A stretch of 64,000 bases of DNA from BA4 sp044376575. Its GTDB lineage: Bacteria > Bacteroidota > Bacteroidia > CAIKAF01. Below are positions 44,749 to 54,125 of this stretch, one piece after another. How positions within the stretch are numbered: the first letter of the stretch is position 1; each line of letters starts with the position of its first letter. The stretch is taken from positions 11,601 through 75,600 of the forward strand of contig JBILKR010000012.1 of NCBI GenBank assembly GCA_044376575.1, read 5' to 3'. The notes beneath the pieces were generated by a model. The model worked only from the letters and a program-made list of their open reading frames with translations, did no database searches and was not told the origin of the DNA. The translations under genes were made by a program, and so were the position numbers.

Positions 44749-45645
44749 TTAATATGTTTCATTTTTTAATTCGTTAATTCGATTTCCCATTTCTTCAATC
44801 TCACGGTCATAAATGGTTTCGATGTCTGTTTCAACTTGTTCTATCTTTCTGTTAATATCATCAAGGATTTCTTGTTGTGTATTTAAATCTTTTTCTCTTC
44901 GAGAAGAAAAGATATAGAAATCTTTTTGAATTTCTTCAAGCCTAGACTCTGCTTTGTTTTTTTCTTTTTTTAGTTCTTTTAATTCTGTTTTTAGTTCTTT
45001 TGATTTTTTTATTTTTTCTTTTTGAAGTTTATTAATCTCTTTTTGAAGTTTTGCTATTTCTTCCTTTTTTTCTTTTTCTCTTTGTGATTTATACTCTTTT
45101 AATTTATTTTCAGTTACTTTTAATTTCTCAGTAATCAATTTAACTTGAGTTTTTTGATTATTCTTATCATAACCGTCTATAATAGTTTTTAATGCATCAA
45201 CTTTAAACTTAAGTGTTTTATCTCCTTTAATTTCTAATGGAAAATCATTAGCAATTTTATCTGCTTCATCCAATTTATTTTGAATAACAGCTCGGCTGAC
45301 AATGTCATTTAATTTCTCTGAATACCAGTTGTTTTGATCAATTTTTTCTAATGAGGTATAAGAATATATTTCCAATGCAATTTGTTGAGCTCTTTTATAT
45401 TCGTCCTGATCAATCCAAAATTGACTTTCAATTTCAAGTATAGATTTTTTATCGCAGGATTCACCTTCTTCAACGCAGAAAGTTCTCGCACTTTCAAAAT
45501 CTTTTTTATCTAAACAATCTTGAACTGATTTGCATTTAGATTTTTCAGCTTCGACAGATAAGCTTTGTTCATTTTTATTACCTCCGCAAGAGTTGAGTGT
45601 AATAATTAGCAATAAAGAACCACATAATAGTTGAATGTTTTTCAT
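44749..45645 (-). CDS. Coiled-coil lipoprotein of unknown function
   Basis: A 298-aa protein with a signal sequence and lipobox LNSC (Cys20). A Cys-containing region (33-70; KCKSVQDCLDKKD, SARTFCVEEGESCDKK) and helical, TPR-like stretch (about 40-175) are followed by an extremely Lys/Glu-rich segment (about 180-290) that forms a long coiled coil. No family is recognised. It lies 12 bp after a POT transporter and 16 bp before the channel gene, so the pair lipoprotein-channel may form one envelope complex; this is inference. Confidence 0.75.
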   Translation of the reverse strand: MKNIQLLCGSLLLIITLNSCGGNKNEQSLSVEAEKSKCKSVQDCLDKKDFESARTFCVEEGESCDKKSILEIESQFWIDQDEYKRAQQIALEIYSYTSLEKIDQNNWYSEKLNDIVSRAVIQNKLDEADKIANDFPLEIKGDKTLKFKVDALKTIIDGYDKNNQKTQVKLITEKLKVTENKLKEYKSQREKEKKEEIAKLQKEINKLQKEKIKKSKELKTELKELKKEKNKAESRLEEIQKDFYIFSSRREKDLNTQQEILDDINRKIEQVETDIETIYDREIEEMGNRINELKNETY

Positions 45646-45657
45646 ATGTATATTTTT

Positions 45658-47307
45658 TTATTTAATTCCTCCCATCATTTTTTTTAGTGCCGGTGATATA
45701 AGAATCATTACTAATCCAGCAATTAATGCAATATATCCGATGCTTTCATATCCGTTGGTATATTGTAATAGCTTTTGATAATTACTTGGATTTTCAATAG
45801 TGACATCTCCTTTTGCCAGTGTAGCGCCAATTAACCCGGCACCATATTGTCCGTATGCGCTTGCTAAAAACCATGTTCCCATCATCACTCCGTGTAATCT
45901 TGTAGGAGATAACTTTGTAATCATTGACAATCCAATTGGCGATAAACATAATTCGCCAACAGTGATAATCAGGTATGCAAATACGAACATCCATAAAGGA
46001 GTAAATCCTTCTGTGGTGGCAAAAAACTTACTGAAATAAAAAACAAGGAACCCAAGACCTAAGAATATAAAACCATATCCGAATTTTACAATCATATTCG
46101 GTTCTTTATTTTGTTTATTGAGGAATAACCAGAACAAGCCAATTACCGGAGCAAGCAACACAACCCACAAAGCATTTACTGAATTATTTACCTGCGTCAT
46201 ATTCAATCCATGACTGTCCACATTGCCATTGGCAAAAAAGTTAAGTGAACCACCACCTTGTTCAAAGAATGACCAGAACAACACAGAGAATAAAATTAAA
46301 ATAGACGCAACAATTAATTTTTTTGCCTCTTCTTTTTCAGCACGAACAATTTCAATAATGATATAAATGATTGTAAAACATGCAGCAAGTAAGAAAATTA
46401 AATCAGTTACACTCATGGTAATTGAGTTGATATGAATATCAAAAGGGAAATATACAAGCACAAAGAATAAGGGAATAAATAATAATGTAAGTGCATGATA
46501 TAATATACTTCTTTTAATACCACCGATATTTTCATTAAGCCTTTCCTGATGAGGAGCAAGCCCGATAGGACCAAGTGTTTTCTGAGTGAAAATAAAAATA
46601 AACAGACCAACCAGCATGCAAATACCGGCAATGGCAAATCCCAGCGACCAGCTAATGGATGTTCCGATGTATGCAATGGTAAGTCCACTCAACAACGCAC
46701 CTATATTGATTCCGGAATAAAATAATGAGAAGCCTGCATCCCTTCGGGGATCTCCTTCTTTATATAATTGTCCAACCATCGTCGAAATGTTGGGCTTAAA
46801 AAATCCATTCCCAACAATCAAAATACTAATGCCAAGATAAAATGAAAAACTTCCGGGAATAGCCATTGCGAATGTTCCGATAGCCATCAATATTCCTCCC
46901 CAAAAAATTGATCTTCTGAAACCAAATATTTTATCAGCAAATAGCCCGCCTAAAAATGCCATTGCGTATATAAAGGCCTGAATGGTTCCGTATTGTTTAT
47001 TGGAAACCGCTTCGGCTTCGTCGCGATATTTTCGTTCAGAAGTTTCAATATAATATTTGGGATGGTGAGGATCAAGTAATTCTCCATTTACTGTTTGATA
47101 TTGCTGCACCGACTTATTAATTTCAATTTCGCTGGCAGGATGATAGTTTGCTGAAAGAATCAAATGTGATATATATAAACCAAGCAATGCTCTCATTCCG
47201 TAGAATGTAAAGCGCTCCCACATTTCTATTAAAAATAAATACCAAAGTTGCTTTGGATATTTTCCTTTAAAATTTTGAATTTCTTCAATCGTGTTGTATG
47301 ATGACAT
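45658..47307 (-). CDS. POT-family proton-coupled peptide transporter (first of three)
   Basis: A 549-aa MFS transporter of the POT/PTR2 family, importing di- and tripeptides with protons. It has the family's EMWERFTFYGMRALL helix-1 motif (ExxERF, about 28-33), GNGFFKPNISTMVGQL and FSLFYSGINIGALLSG. A 50-residue extracytoplasmic insertion (about 52-105) follows the first helix, unlike its two neighbours. It is part of an operon with two paralogues and a dipeptidyl peptidase. A 12-bp gap separates it from each adjacent gene. Confidence 0.94.
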   Translation of the reverse strand: MSSYNTIEEIQNFKGKYPKQLWYLFLIEMWERFTFYGMRALLGLYISHLILSANYHPASEIEINKSVQQYQTVNGELLDPHHPKYYIETSERKYRDEAEAVSNKQYGTIQAFIYAMAFLGGLFADKIFGFRRSIFWGGILMAIGTFAMAIPGSFSFYLGISILIVGNGFFKPNISTMVGQLYKEGDPRRDAGFSLFYSGINIGALLSGLTIAYIGTSISWSLGFAIAGICMLVGLFIFIFTQKTLGPIGLAPHQERLNENIGGIKRSILYHALTLLFIPLFFVLVYFPFDIHINSITMSVTDLIFLLAACFTIIYIIIEIVRAEKEEAKKLIVASILILFSVLFWSFFEQGGGSLNFFANGNVDSHGLNMTQVNNSVNALWVVLLAPVIGLFWLFLNKQNKEPNMIVKFGYGFIFLGLGFLVFYFSKFFATTEGFTPLWMFVFAYLIITVGELCLSPIGLSMITKLSPTRLHGVMMGTWFLASAYGQYGAGLIGATLAKGDVTIENPSNYQKLLQYTNGYESIGYIALIAGLVMILISPALKKMMGGIK

Positions 47308-47319
47308 TGTTAAAATATT

Positions 47320-48978
47320 TTAGTTGATACCTTTTTCTTTCATCACTTTATTTAAACTTTTTACCATGGCAAACATCATCAGTGTTGCTACCATTAATAA
47401 ACCAAAATTAATCCAAAAGAAATCAGCTTTATTATCGTAGGTATCCCACATGCTTGCCAATACTCCACTCAGTTTATTTCCTATTGATGTGGACAAGAAC
47501 CACCCACCCATCATTAATGCGGTAATGTTTTTCGGACTGAGTTTTGATACTACTGACAATCCCATCGGACTTAAAAATAATTCACCAATAGTGATTACTC
47601 CATAATTGGCAACTAACCACCATACTGAAACTTTTTCCATTCCATTTTTTCCGATCATTACAGCGGCAACCATAACTAAAACAGATAGTGCTGATATTAG
47701 TAGTCCGAATGCGATTTTTGTAGGTGTAGATGGCTCTGAACCTCTAGAACGGAGAAACGTAAAAAATGCAACCACCAATGGTGTAAGAATAATTACCCAG
47801 GCAGGATTAATAGACTGACTTAAATTCGTAGCCCAAATACTTATTTTATCTCCAACGGTTGGGAGTTTTTCACTTTTTACGTTGCGAAAATAAATCGGGT
47901 AATCCACTACTTTTTTTACAACTCCGTTTTCTTTTTGTAACCTGAAATTGTCATCATACGCAACAATAGAATCTTGAGTGTATGATATTTCTTTCGATAG
48001 TTTTAATGAATTAAATACATTCGCAGTAGTGCCGGTAATTTCTCTGTCTGTATAGCGATCAGCCCATGTATTTAATGCAGATCCATTTAATTTGAATACA
48101 GCCCAGAATAGAATTACAACAACAAAAATAGACAGCAATGCACCAATAGGTCTTTTTTCATCCGCCTTTGCATTGAAATATAAACTGGCATAAAAGAAAA
48201 TTACCGGAATACAAGCAAAAATAAATGCATCTGTACTGTCTGATCCAAAAATGTAACTGTTAGGATTATTCTCTGAGGCAACACCTTTGATTAACCATCC
48301 GATGGCTCCAAATACAATAGATGGAAGAAGAATAAACAGAACTATTTTATAAAATGGCATGTCTCCCTGCTGAATTCCTTTTTTTTGGTCGTATCCAACA
48401 TAATGCTTTGTTCCCATCAGAAAAATAATCACACCAATAAACATCCCTAATCCTGCAGCCATAAATGCAAATTTCCAACCCAATAAAATTTGTAATGCAG
48501 CACCAAAAAAGTTGCAGATAAATGCGCCAATATTAATACCCATATAAAAGATGTTATATCCTTCATCTTTTTTACTTACATATTCTTCTTTTGAATAAAA
48601 ATTTCCAAGTAGCGTTGAAATATTGGGTTTGAAAAACCCATTGCCTAGTATTACCATGGTCATAGCAATGTAAAGCATGGTGATGTTGTGAATGCCCATC
48701 ATAAAATATCCGAGACCCATTAATAGTCCTCCAATAATTATTGATGTTCTGTAGCCGAGGTAACGGTCTGCAATGAGTCCGCCAATAAATGGCGTTAGAA
48801 AAACCAATGCTATAAATGTACCATATAAGTCAGAGGCTTCTTTTTCGCTCATGGCAAATCCGGCTTCCACATCCTTCAGGTAAAGGGTAAATATTCCAAT
48901 CATCAGGTAATATCCGAAACGTTCCCACATTTCAGATAGAAACAAAAATGGCAATGCCTTAGGATGACTTTTCCACAT
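47320..48978 (-). CDS. POT-family proton-coupled peptide transporter (second of three)
   Basis: A 552-aa POT transporter. Helix 1 has EMWERFGYYLMIGIF (differs from the YGMRA form of its neighbours), and the family motifs GNGFFKPNISTLLGNF and FYMGINIGAFICN are present. A unique ~75-residue polar insertion (about 315-390) lies in the second half between helices. The divergence from the flanking paralogues suggests a different peptide specificity. The next gene upstream (third transporter) ends 31 bp away. Confidence 0.93.
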   Translation of the reverse strand: MWKSHPKALPFLFLSEMWERFGYYLMIGIFTLYLKDVEAGFAMSEKEASDLYGTFIALVFLTPFIGGLIADRYLGYRTSIIIGGLLMGLGYFMMGIHNITMLYIAMTMVILGNGFFKPNISTLLGNFYSKEEYVSKKDEGYNIFYMGINIGAFICNFFGAALQILLGWKFAFMAAGLGMFIGVIIFLMGTKHYVGYDQKKGIQQGDMPFYKIVLFILLPSIVFGAIGWLIKGVASENNPNSYIFGSDSTDAFIFACIPVIFFYASLYFNAKADEKRPIGALLSIFVVVILFWAVFKLNGSALNTWADRYTDREITGTTANVFNSLKLSKEISYTQDSIVAYDDNFRLQKENGVVKKVVDYPIYFRNVKSEKLPTVGDKISIWATNLSQSINPAWVIILTPLVVAFFTFLRSRGSEPSTPTKIAFGLLISALSVLVMVAAVMIGKNGMEKVSVWWLVANYGVITIGELFLSPMGLSVVSKLSPKNITALMMGGWFLSTSIGNKLSGVLASMWDTYDNKADFFWINFGLLMVATLMMFAMVKSLNKVMKEKGIN

Positions 48979-49009
48979 ACTAAAAAAAGGTATTTGTAAG
49001 ATTTTTAAA

Positions 49010-50524
49010 TTATTTAGTTGCTCCTTCTAATTTATCGTTATGCATCATTTTTTGTAAGTATGAGCTAAGCACAAAAAGAATACCTGCAGCTACTCCGGTC
49101 ATAACAATAAACAACATGAAAAATTCATAAAGATTAGTAATCTGAAATCCTAAAAATGAAGGATACGTGATATTTTGAGCAGTAGCAGCATCGCCTGTAG
49201 GAGGAATTAATGCACTCAATGTTCCGGCAAATTTATTTGCAGCTGCATTGGCTAAGAACCATGTTCCCATCATTAATGATGAAAGTCTTAACGGAGCAAG
49301 TTTAGATACCATGGATAATCCAATTGGCGACAAGCAAAGTTCACCCATGGTATGTATAATATATAATCCGATTAACCACCACATCGATACTTTTTCTCCC
49401 AATCCCAATCCTTTTACTGCAATGGCGATAACAACATACCCCAATGCTACCAATGCTAAACCTATCGCCATTTTTACGGGTGAAGATGGCTCTAATTTTC
49501 TTGCATATAAAAATCCCCAGATGATAGTAAACAATGGAGCAAGTCCGATAACGGCAAGTGGATTCACTGATTGGAAATAGGATGCAGGCATTTCCCACCC
49601 AAAAATATTTCTGTCTGTTTGACGATCCGCAAATAATGTCAAAGAAGCACCGGCCTGTTCAAATGCTCCCCAAAAGAAGATGACAAAAAATGCAAGAATA
49701 AATATTACCAAAATACGCTGCATTTCAATTTTAGATAAACTCTTATCCGTTAAAATAATCAATGGCATCAGCACCATCGACCCATAGATAAGATAACTGA
49801 TAACATCAGTATCCATTTTAAAAAGTTGCTTGAAATTCAGCATCAAAAAGATTAATGCTATCGAACCTATGATCATGAAAATGCTCATTCCGTCCAGTTT
49901 TTTTACTGGCAATCCTATTTCTTTTCCATCTTCTGAAACAAGATATTTTTTCTGAAACATCACAAAACTCACCAGTCCAATTAGCATCCCAATACATGCC
50001 GCTAAAAATCCCCATTTAAAATCCATCGATCCGCAAACTAATGGAGAGAAGAATGCGCCTAAGTTTATGCCCATATAAAAAATGGTGAATGCACTGTCAA
50101 TTCTTCTGTCGTTGGCAGGATATAATTGCCCTACCATAGTTGAAATATTGGGCTTGAAAAATCCGTTACCAATAATTAAAGATGTCAATCCAATCCACAT
50201 CATTGATATACCTGCGCTACCACCTGTAGATGCACTTAAGAACATACAAAACTGTCCGATAGCCATTAACAATCCGCCAATCACGATGCTTCTTCTGTTT
50301 CCCAGATATTTATCACATAAATATCCGCCAAGAAGAGGAGTTAAGTAAACCAATCCGGTGTAGCTTCCATAAATTTCAGACGCTTCCGCATCCTGAAGCA
50401 TTAAAACTTTGGTCATGAACAGAATGAAAATTGCTCTCATTCCATAGTAACTGAAACGTTCCCACATTTCAGTAAAGAATAAAAAGTAAAGACCTGACGG
50501 ATGTTTAGTAGTGCTGTTTGACAT
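49010..50524 (-). CDS. POT-family proton-coupled peptide transporter (third of three)
   Basis: A 504-aa POT transporter and the most standard of the three, with no long insertion: EMWERFSYYGMRAIF (helix 1), GNGFFKPNISTMVGQLYP, FYMGINLGAFFSP and, in helix 10, ELCLSPIGLSMVSKL. It is the first of the three in the direction of transcription and is 71 bp after the dipeptidyl peptidase gene; this gap has a 7-bp inverted repeat (50539-50545 with 50562-50568) and may hold a weak promoter. Confidence 0.94.
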   Translation of the reverse strand: MSNSTTKHPSGLYFLFFTEMWERFSYYGMRAIFILFMTKVLMLQDAEASEIYGSYTGLVYLTPLLGGYLCDKYLGNRRSIVIGGLLMAIGQFCMFLSASTGGSAGISMMWIGLTSLIIGNGFFKPNISTMVGQLYPANDRRIDSAFTIFYMGINLGAFFSPLVCGSMDFKWGFLAACIGMLIGLVSFVMFQKKYLVSEDGKEIGLPVKKLDGMSIFMIIGSIALIFLMLNFKQLFKMDTDVISYLIYGSMVLMPLIILTDKSLSKIEMQRILVIFILAFFVIFFWGAFEQAGASLTLFADRQTDRNIFGWEMPASYFQSVNPLAVIGLAPLFTIIWGFLYARKLEPSSPVKMAIGLALVALGYVVIAIAVKGLGLGEKVSMWWLIGLYIIHTMGELCLSPIGLSMVSKLAPLRLSSLMMGTWFLANAAANKFAGTLSALIPPTGDAATAQNITYPSFLGFQITNLYEFFMLFIVMTGVAAGILFVLSSYLQKMMHNDKLEGATK

Positions 50525-50595
50525 GGATTAAATTTTTAATTGAAACTAAAATAACAATTAATTTCAATCCATAAAGAAAAGAGCGGATTTGTTTA

Positions 50596-52740
50596 CTATA
50601 ATTTTTTCAAGATAAATTGCGTCATCATGCTATACAGGTGATATCTCGTATTACCACCATAGATTCCATGATTTTTATCAGGATAAATAAACTGGTCGAA
50701 ATTCTTTCCGGCTTTAATTAACGCCGTTGTCATTTCTGCAGTATTTTGCCAGTGAACGTTATCGTCTGCCGTTCCATGTACAAGTAGATAGTTGCCTTTT
50801 AGTCTTTCAGCGTATGTAACTGGTGCATTTTGGTCATACCCATCAGGGTTGGATTCTTTGGTTCCCATGTATCTTTCCGTATAAATACTGTCATAAAATT
50901 TCCAATTGGTTACAGGAGCAACAGCAATTGCAGATTTAAAAATATCAGCACCTTTTGTGATGCAGAGGCTACTCATATAGCCACCATAACTCCACCCAAA
51001 AATTCCTATTCTGTTTTTATCTATAAAAGGCAGACTTCCTAAATATTTAGCGGCATCAATTTGATCTTCTGTTTCCAGTTTCCCTAATTGTTTGTAAGTG
51101 CAATCGCGAAAAGATTTTCCTCTTCCACCTGTTCCTCTGTTATCAACACACACTACAATATATCCCTGTTGAGCCAAATGCTGAAACCAAACATAGTTTG
51201 CGCCTCCCCATTGATCCAAAACCTGCTGAGATCCAGGACCTCCATACACAAACATGAGTACAGGATAATTTACATCCGGATTAAATTCTCTGGGTTTAAT
51301 CATGTATCCGTTCAGTTCGGTTCCGGTTGTATTTTTAAAACTGAAGAATTCAGGCTTTTTTAAATTCATCGCATTCAGCTTGTCTGTGAGTACTTGATTG
51401 TTCTCAAGTACACGAATGTTTTTACCTGTTTGATCATACAGCGTGTATGTAGATGGTAACCCTGCAGAAGAAAAATTATCAAACATGTATTTAAATCCTT
51501 TGCTAAACTGTACCCTGTGTGTTCCTTTTGTATTGGTTAATTTATTCTTCTTTTTTCCGTCCATGCTGATGGAGTATACATGCCTTTCCATCGGAGAAAC
51601 TTCAGTTGACTCGAAATATATTAAATTGCTTTTGTCATCTGCTCCAAACACTTCAGTTACCTCCCATTGCCCTGTTGTAACGGGCGACATTTTACCTGTA
51701 TTCAAATCTACCAGATAGATGTGATTAAATCCGGTTTTTTCTGATGTCCAAAGCATGCGTTTTTTGTCATCAAGCATCTGAAACTGATCTTTGATTTCAA
51801 TATAGGTATCTGATTTTTCTTCAAACAATTGTTTACTGTCTCCTGACTGTTGTTTAATCAAAAAGAATTGTAAATGATTTTGTAACCTATTTAGTGTTAT
51901 GGCATAAGCATCACCATTTTTTGTCCATCCGATTCTTGGAATGTATTCATAATTACCAAGTGCAATTTTTTTTGTATTTCCAGTGTTCAGATCATACATG
52001 TGTAAAGATACTGATGCATTTTTTTCTCCTACTTTCGGATACTTGAATTCATAATCTTTGGGATAGAGTCTTCCTTCATACATTGCCATCTCAAACATGG
52101 GCACATCTTCCTCATCAAATTTTAAATACACAATACTTTTTCCGTCCGGGCTCCATTCAAATGCACGAATGAGTGCAAATTCTTCTTCGTACACCCAGTC
52201 AGATCCACCATTAATTACACTGTTATTTTTTCCGTCATTAGTAATTTGCTGTATTGATTCGGTACTTAAATCTTTGATGAAAATATTATTGTCTTTTACA
52301 TAAGCAACATGACTGGCATTGGGAGAGAAACAGGCATATTTTTGTTTGCCTGCCGGATCCAATTCAACAACATTGCCGGAAGCTACATCATAAATAAAAT
52401 TTTTATCAAGGGTAGAGTACCGGTATATGCTTTCAGATGCGGTGGATAATAATATTTTATTTTCATCATTACTGAATGTGTATGCATCAAAGGATAATGG
52501 CTGGTATTGATAACTGAATTGCCATTCCTGTTGCGCACTACCTGTTTTATAATCGTAGCGTATTATTTTATTTTCTTTCTGTATTGTGTAATGAAGACCA
52601 TCATTCATTGATCTCCATCCTGAAATTCCTTTTGCGCTGTATTCATATTTTTTCCAAATACCTTCCAGCGTTATGTTTTGCTGTGATGATACAGATATAC
52701 ATGTGAACCAGGTTAGAAAAATTGTTATACTTTTTTTCAT
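50596..52740 (-). CDS. Dipeptidyl peptidase IV (S9B)
   Basis: A 714-aa secreted serine peptidase that removes X-Pro/X-Ala dipeptides from peptide N-termini. It has a signal peptide (1-20), an N-terminal beta-propeller with the DPP-IV-specific DWVYEEEF (Glu185-187, binds the substrate amino group), and an alpha/beta-hydrolase domain with nucleophile GWSYGGY (Ser584), acid GTADDN (Asp659/660) and KNHGIYGG (His691). It lies just upstream of three peptide transporter genes, which fits a pathway of periplasmic trimming and uptake. Stop of DUF4197 gene is 9 bp upstream. Confidence 0.96.
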   Translation of the reverse strand: MKKSITIFLTWFTCISVSSQQNITLEGIWKKYEYSAKGISGWRSMNDGLHYTIQKENKIIRYDYKTGSAQQEWQFSYQYQPLSFDAYTFSNDENKILLSTASESIYRYSTLDKNFIYDVASGNVVELDPAGKQKYACFSPNASHVAYVKDNNIFIKDLSTESIQQITNDGKNNSVINGGSDWVYEEEFALIRAFEWSPDGKSIVYLKFDEEDVPMFEMAMYEGRLYPKDYEFKYPKVGEKNASVSLHMYDLNTGNTKKIALGNYEYIPRIGWTKNGDAYAITLNRLQNHLQFFLIKQQSGDSKQLFEEKSDTYIEIKDQFQMLDDKKRMLWTSEKTGFNHIYLVDLNTGKMSPVTTGQWEVTEVFGADDKSNLIYFESTEVSPMERHVYSISMDGKKKNKLTNTKGTHRVQFSKGFKYMFDNFSSAGLPSTYTLYDQTGKNIRVLENNQVLTDKLNAMNLKKPEFFSFKNTTGTELNGYMIKPREFNPDVNYPVLMFVYGGPGSQQVLDQWGGANYVWFQHLAQQGYIVVCVDNRGTGGRGKSFRDCTYKQLGKLETEDQIDAAKYLGSLPFIDKNRIGIFGWSYGGYMSSLCITKGADIFKSAIAVAPVTNWKFYDSIYTERYMGTKESNPDGYDQNAPVTYAERLKGNYLLVHGTADDNVHWQNTAEMTTALIKAGKNFDQFIYPDKNHGIYGGNTRYHLYSMMTQFILKKL

Positions 52741-52749
52741 ATTGATGCT

Positions 52750-53466
52750 TTAATTTCCTGTAAATGCTCCAAATACCGTATTAATAATTTGATTGGCTGC
52801 GGCCGCAGGATCTTTTCTGATTTTCATTTCTTCCTGACTAACCAATATAAAAATACCTGTAATCGCTCTTTCTGTAGTGTATTTGCCAAGGTCAGGATTT
52901 ACTTTTTTTACGAATGGAACCTTATTATAATTTTCTGCAAGTACTTTCCATGCCTGAACAGCACCGGTTTCCTTTAAGGCATCGTTGATTACAGGAGCAA
53001 AAGTTTTGGTTAATGGTTCTGTTGTTTTTGATTTAAGATACTGCGTTGCTGCATCATTTTTTGATTGTAGGATAGTTAGCGCATCAGTGATGGTCATTTG
53101 TTTTAATGCATCGAGAAAAATAGGTGCAGACTTTTCAGCTGCTTTTTCTGCCGCTCGGTTTAATTTCATAATAAAATCGTCAACCTGAGGTTTTAATCCA
53201 ATACTCTCTAATGTTGTTCTTACTTTCTCCGCTTCTTTTGGAAATGGAATAAAGATTTCCTGATTTTTAAAGAATCCATCTTTTTTTGATGCATTTGCAG
53301 ATGCAATGTTAATACCGGTTTTAAGGGCTTCCATGAGCCCGTCTGTCATATTCTGTTGCGTAAGTTGTGTTCCATTTGCGGCAGTAAAAATCCCATTAAG
53401 AAAACCTTGCTGAGCAAAGGTGTTGATACCAGCAAAAAGAGAGAGTATTAAAAAGATTGATTTCAT
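52750..53466 (-). CDS. DUF4197 domain protein
   Basis: A 238-aa exported protein with signal peptide (MKSIFLILSLFAGINTFAQQ) and the DUF4197 pattern: GLMEALKTGINIA, KKDGFFKNQEIFIPFP, LNRAAEKAAEKSAPIFLDAL and QMTITDALTILQSKNDAATQ. The mature protein is mostly helical. Function is unknown; members occur in proteobacteria and Bacteroidetes. It begins the minus-strand series that continues into dipeptidyl peptidase and peptide transporters, after the ompH terminator. Confidence 0.9.
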   Translation of the reverse strand: MKSIFLILSLFAGINTFAQQGFLNGIFTAANGTQLTQQNMTDGLMEALKTGINIASANASKKDGFFKNQEIFIPFPKEAEKVRTTLESIGLKPQVDDFIMKLNRAAEKAAEKSAPIFLDALKQMTITDALTILQSKNDAATQYLKSKTTEPLTKTFAPVINDALKETGAVQAWKVLAENYNKVPFVKKVNPDLGKYTTERAITGIFILVSQEEMKIRKDPAAAANQIINTVFGAFTGN

Positions 53467-53497
53467 TTTGTCTTAAGTTTAATTATTATAAAAATAA

Positions 53498-53525
53498 AAA
53501 AAGCAGATGGTTTCATCTGCTTTTT
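53498..53525 (-). terminator. Terminator of the ompH-like gene
   Basis: A 12-bp stem (53498-53509 with 53514-53525) and 4-nt loop with A runs on the plus strand, that is T runs after the hairpin on the minus strand. It separates ompH from the DUF4197 gene. Confidence 0.85.
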
Positions 53526-53543
53526 AACTGAATGTTTTTAAAA

Positions 53544-54086
53544 TTATTTTCCTGGTGTTGTTGAAGTGGAAGGAATTTTAAGTTTATTTTTTATATCAGC
53601 GGAAATATCATCAGATTGATCTGCATAAAGCAGCAATCCTTTGCTGGTATCAAAGACATAGCTTAACCCTTTATCTTTAGCAACTTCAGCAATGGCATCA
53701 GTAATTTTCTTTTCAAGTGGTGCAAGTAGTTTCTGTTGCTTTTCAACCAATTCCTGCTCGAAGGCTTGTTGTGTTTTCTGAAGTCTTTGCTGCATTTCGT
53801 TAATCTCTTCCATTTTTACACTGCGAACAGCCTCGCTCCATTCTTTTTCTTTTTGCTGATACTCATTTGCTTTCTTAGTGTATTCCTGATACATTGCCTG
53901 AAAATCTGCATCAAGTTCTTTACTATATGCCTCTAACTCTGTTTCAACAGTTTTCATGTCAGGCATTAATGATAAAATTTCCATCGAATTAACGTATCCG
54001 AATTTTTTTGTATCCGTATCAATTTTCGAAGCAGCCATTAAGCCTAATCCAATAATAGCAAAAGCGATAATCAATTTGTTTTTCAT
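53544..54086 (-). CDS. OmpH/Skp-family periplasmic chaperone
   Basis: A 180-aa periplasmic protein with an uncleaved or weak signal (MKNKLIIAFAIIGLGLMAA) followed by the Skp/OmpH family pattern: KFGYVNSMEILSLMP, a long coiled coil (about 45-125) and the trimer-forming C-terminal VAKDKGLSYVFDTSKGLLLY. Skp binds unfolded outer membrane proteins and brings them to the BAM complex. There is no bamA or lpx gene beside it; it is monocistronic with a clear terminator. Confidence 0.9.
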   Translation of the reverse strand: MKNKLIIAFAIIGLGLMAASKIDTDTKKFGYVNSMEILSLMPDMKTVETELEAYSKELDADFQAMYQEYTKKANEYQQKEKEWSEAVRSVKMEEINEMQQRLQKTQQAFEQELVEKQQKLLAPLEKKITDAIAEVAKDKGLSYVFDTSKGLLLYADQSDDISADIKNKLKIPSTSTTPGK

Positions 54087-54125
54087 CTTTTATATAGTAT
54101 TTAATTTCTTTAAAGGTTGACGAAT

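Noticed and set aside
44749..45100. Lys/Glu-rich repetitive stretch taken as a DNA tandem repeat
   Set aside because: The A/T-rich codons for Lys and Glu make it look repetitive, but there is no constant repeat unit; it is coiled-coil coding sequence.
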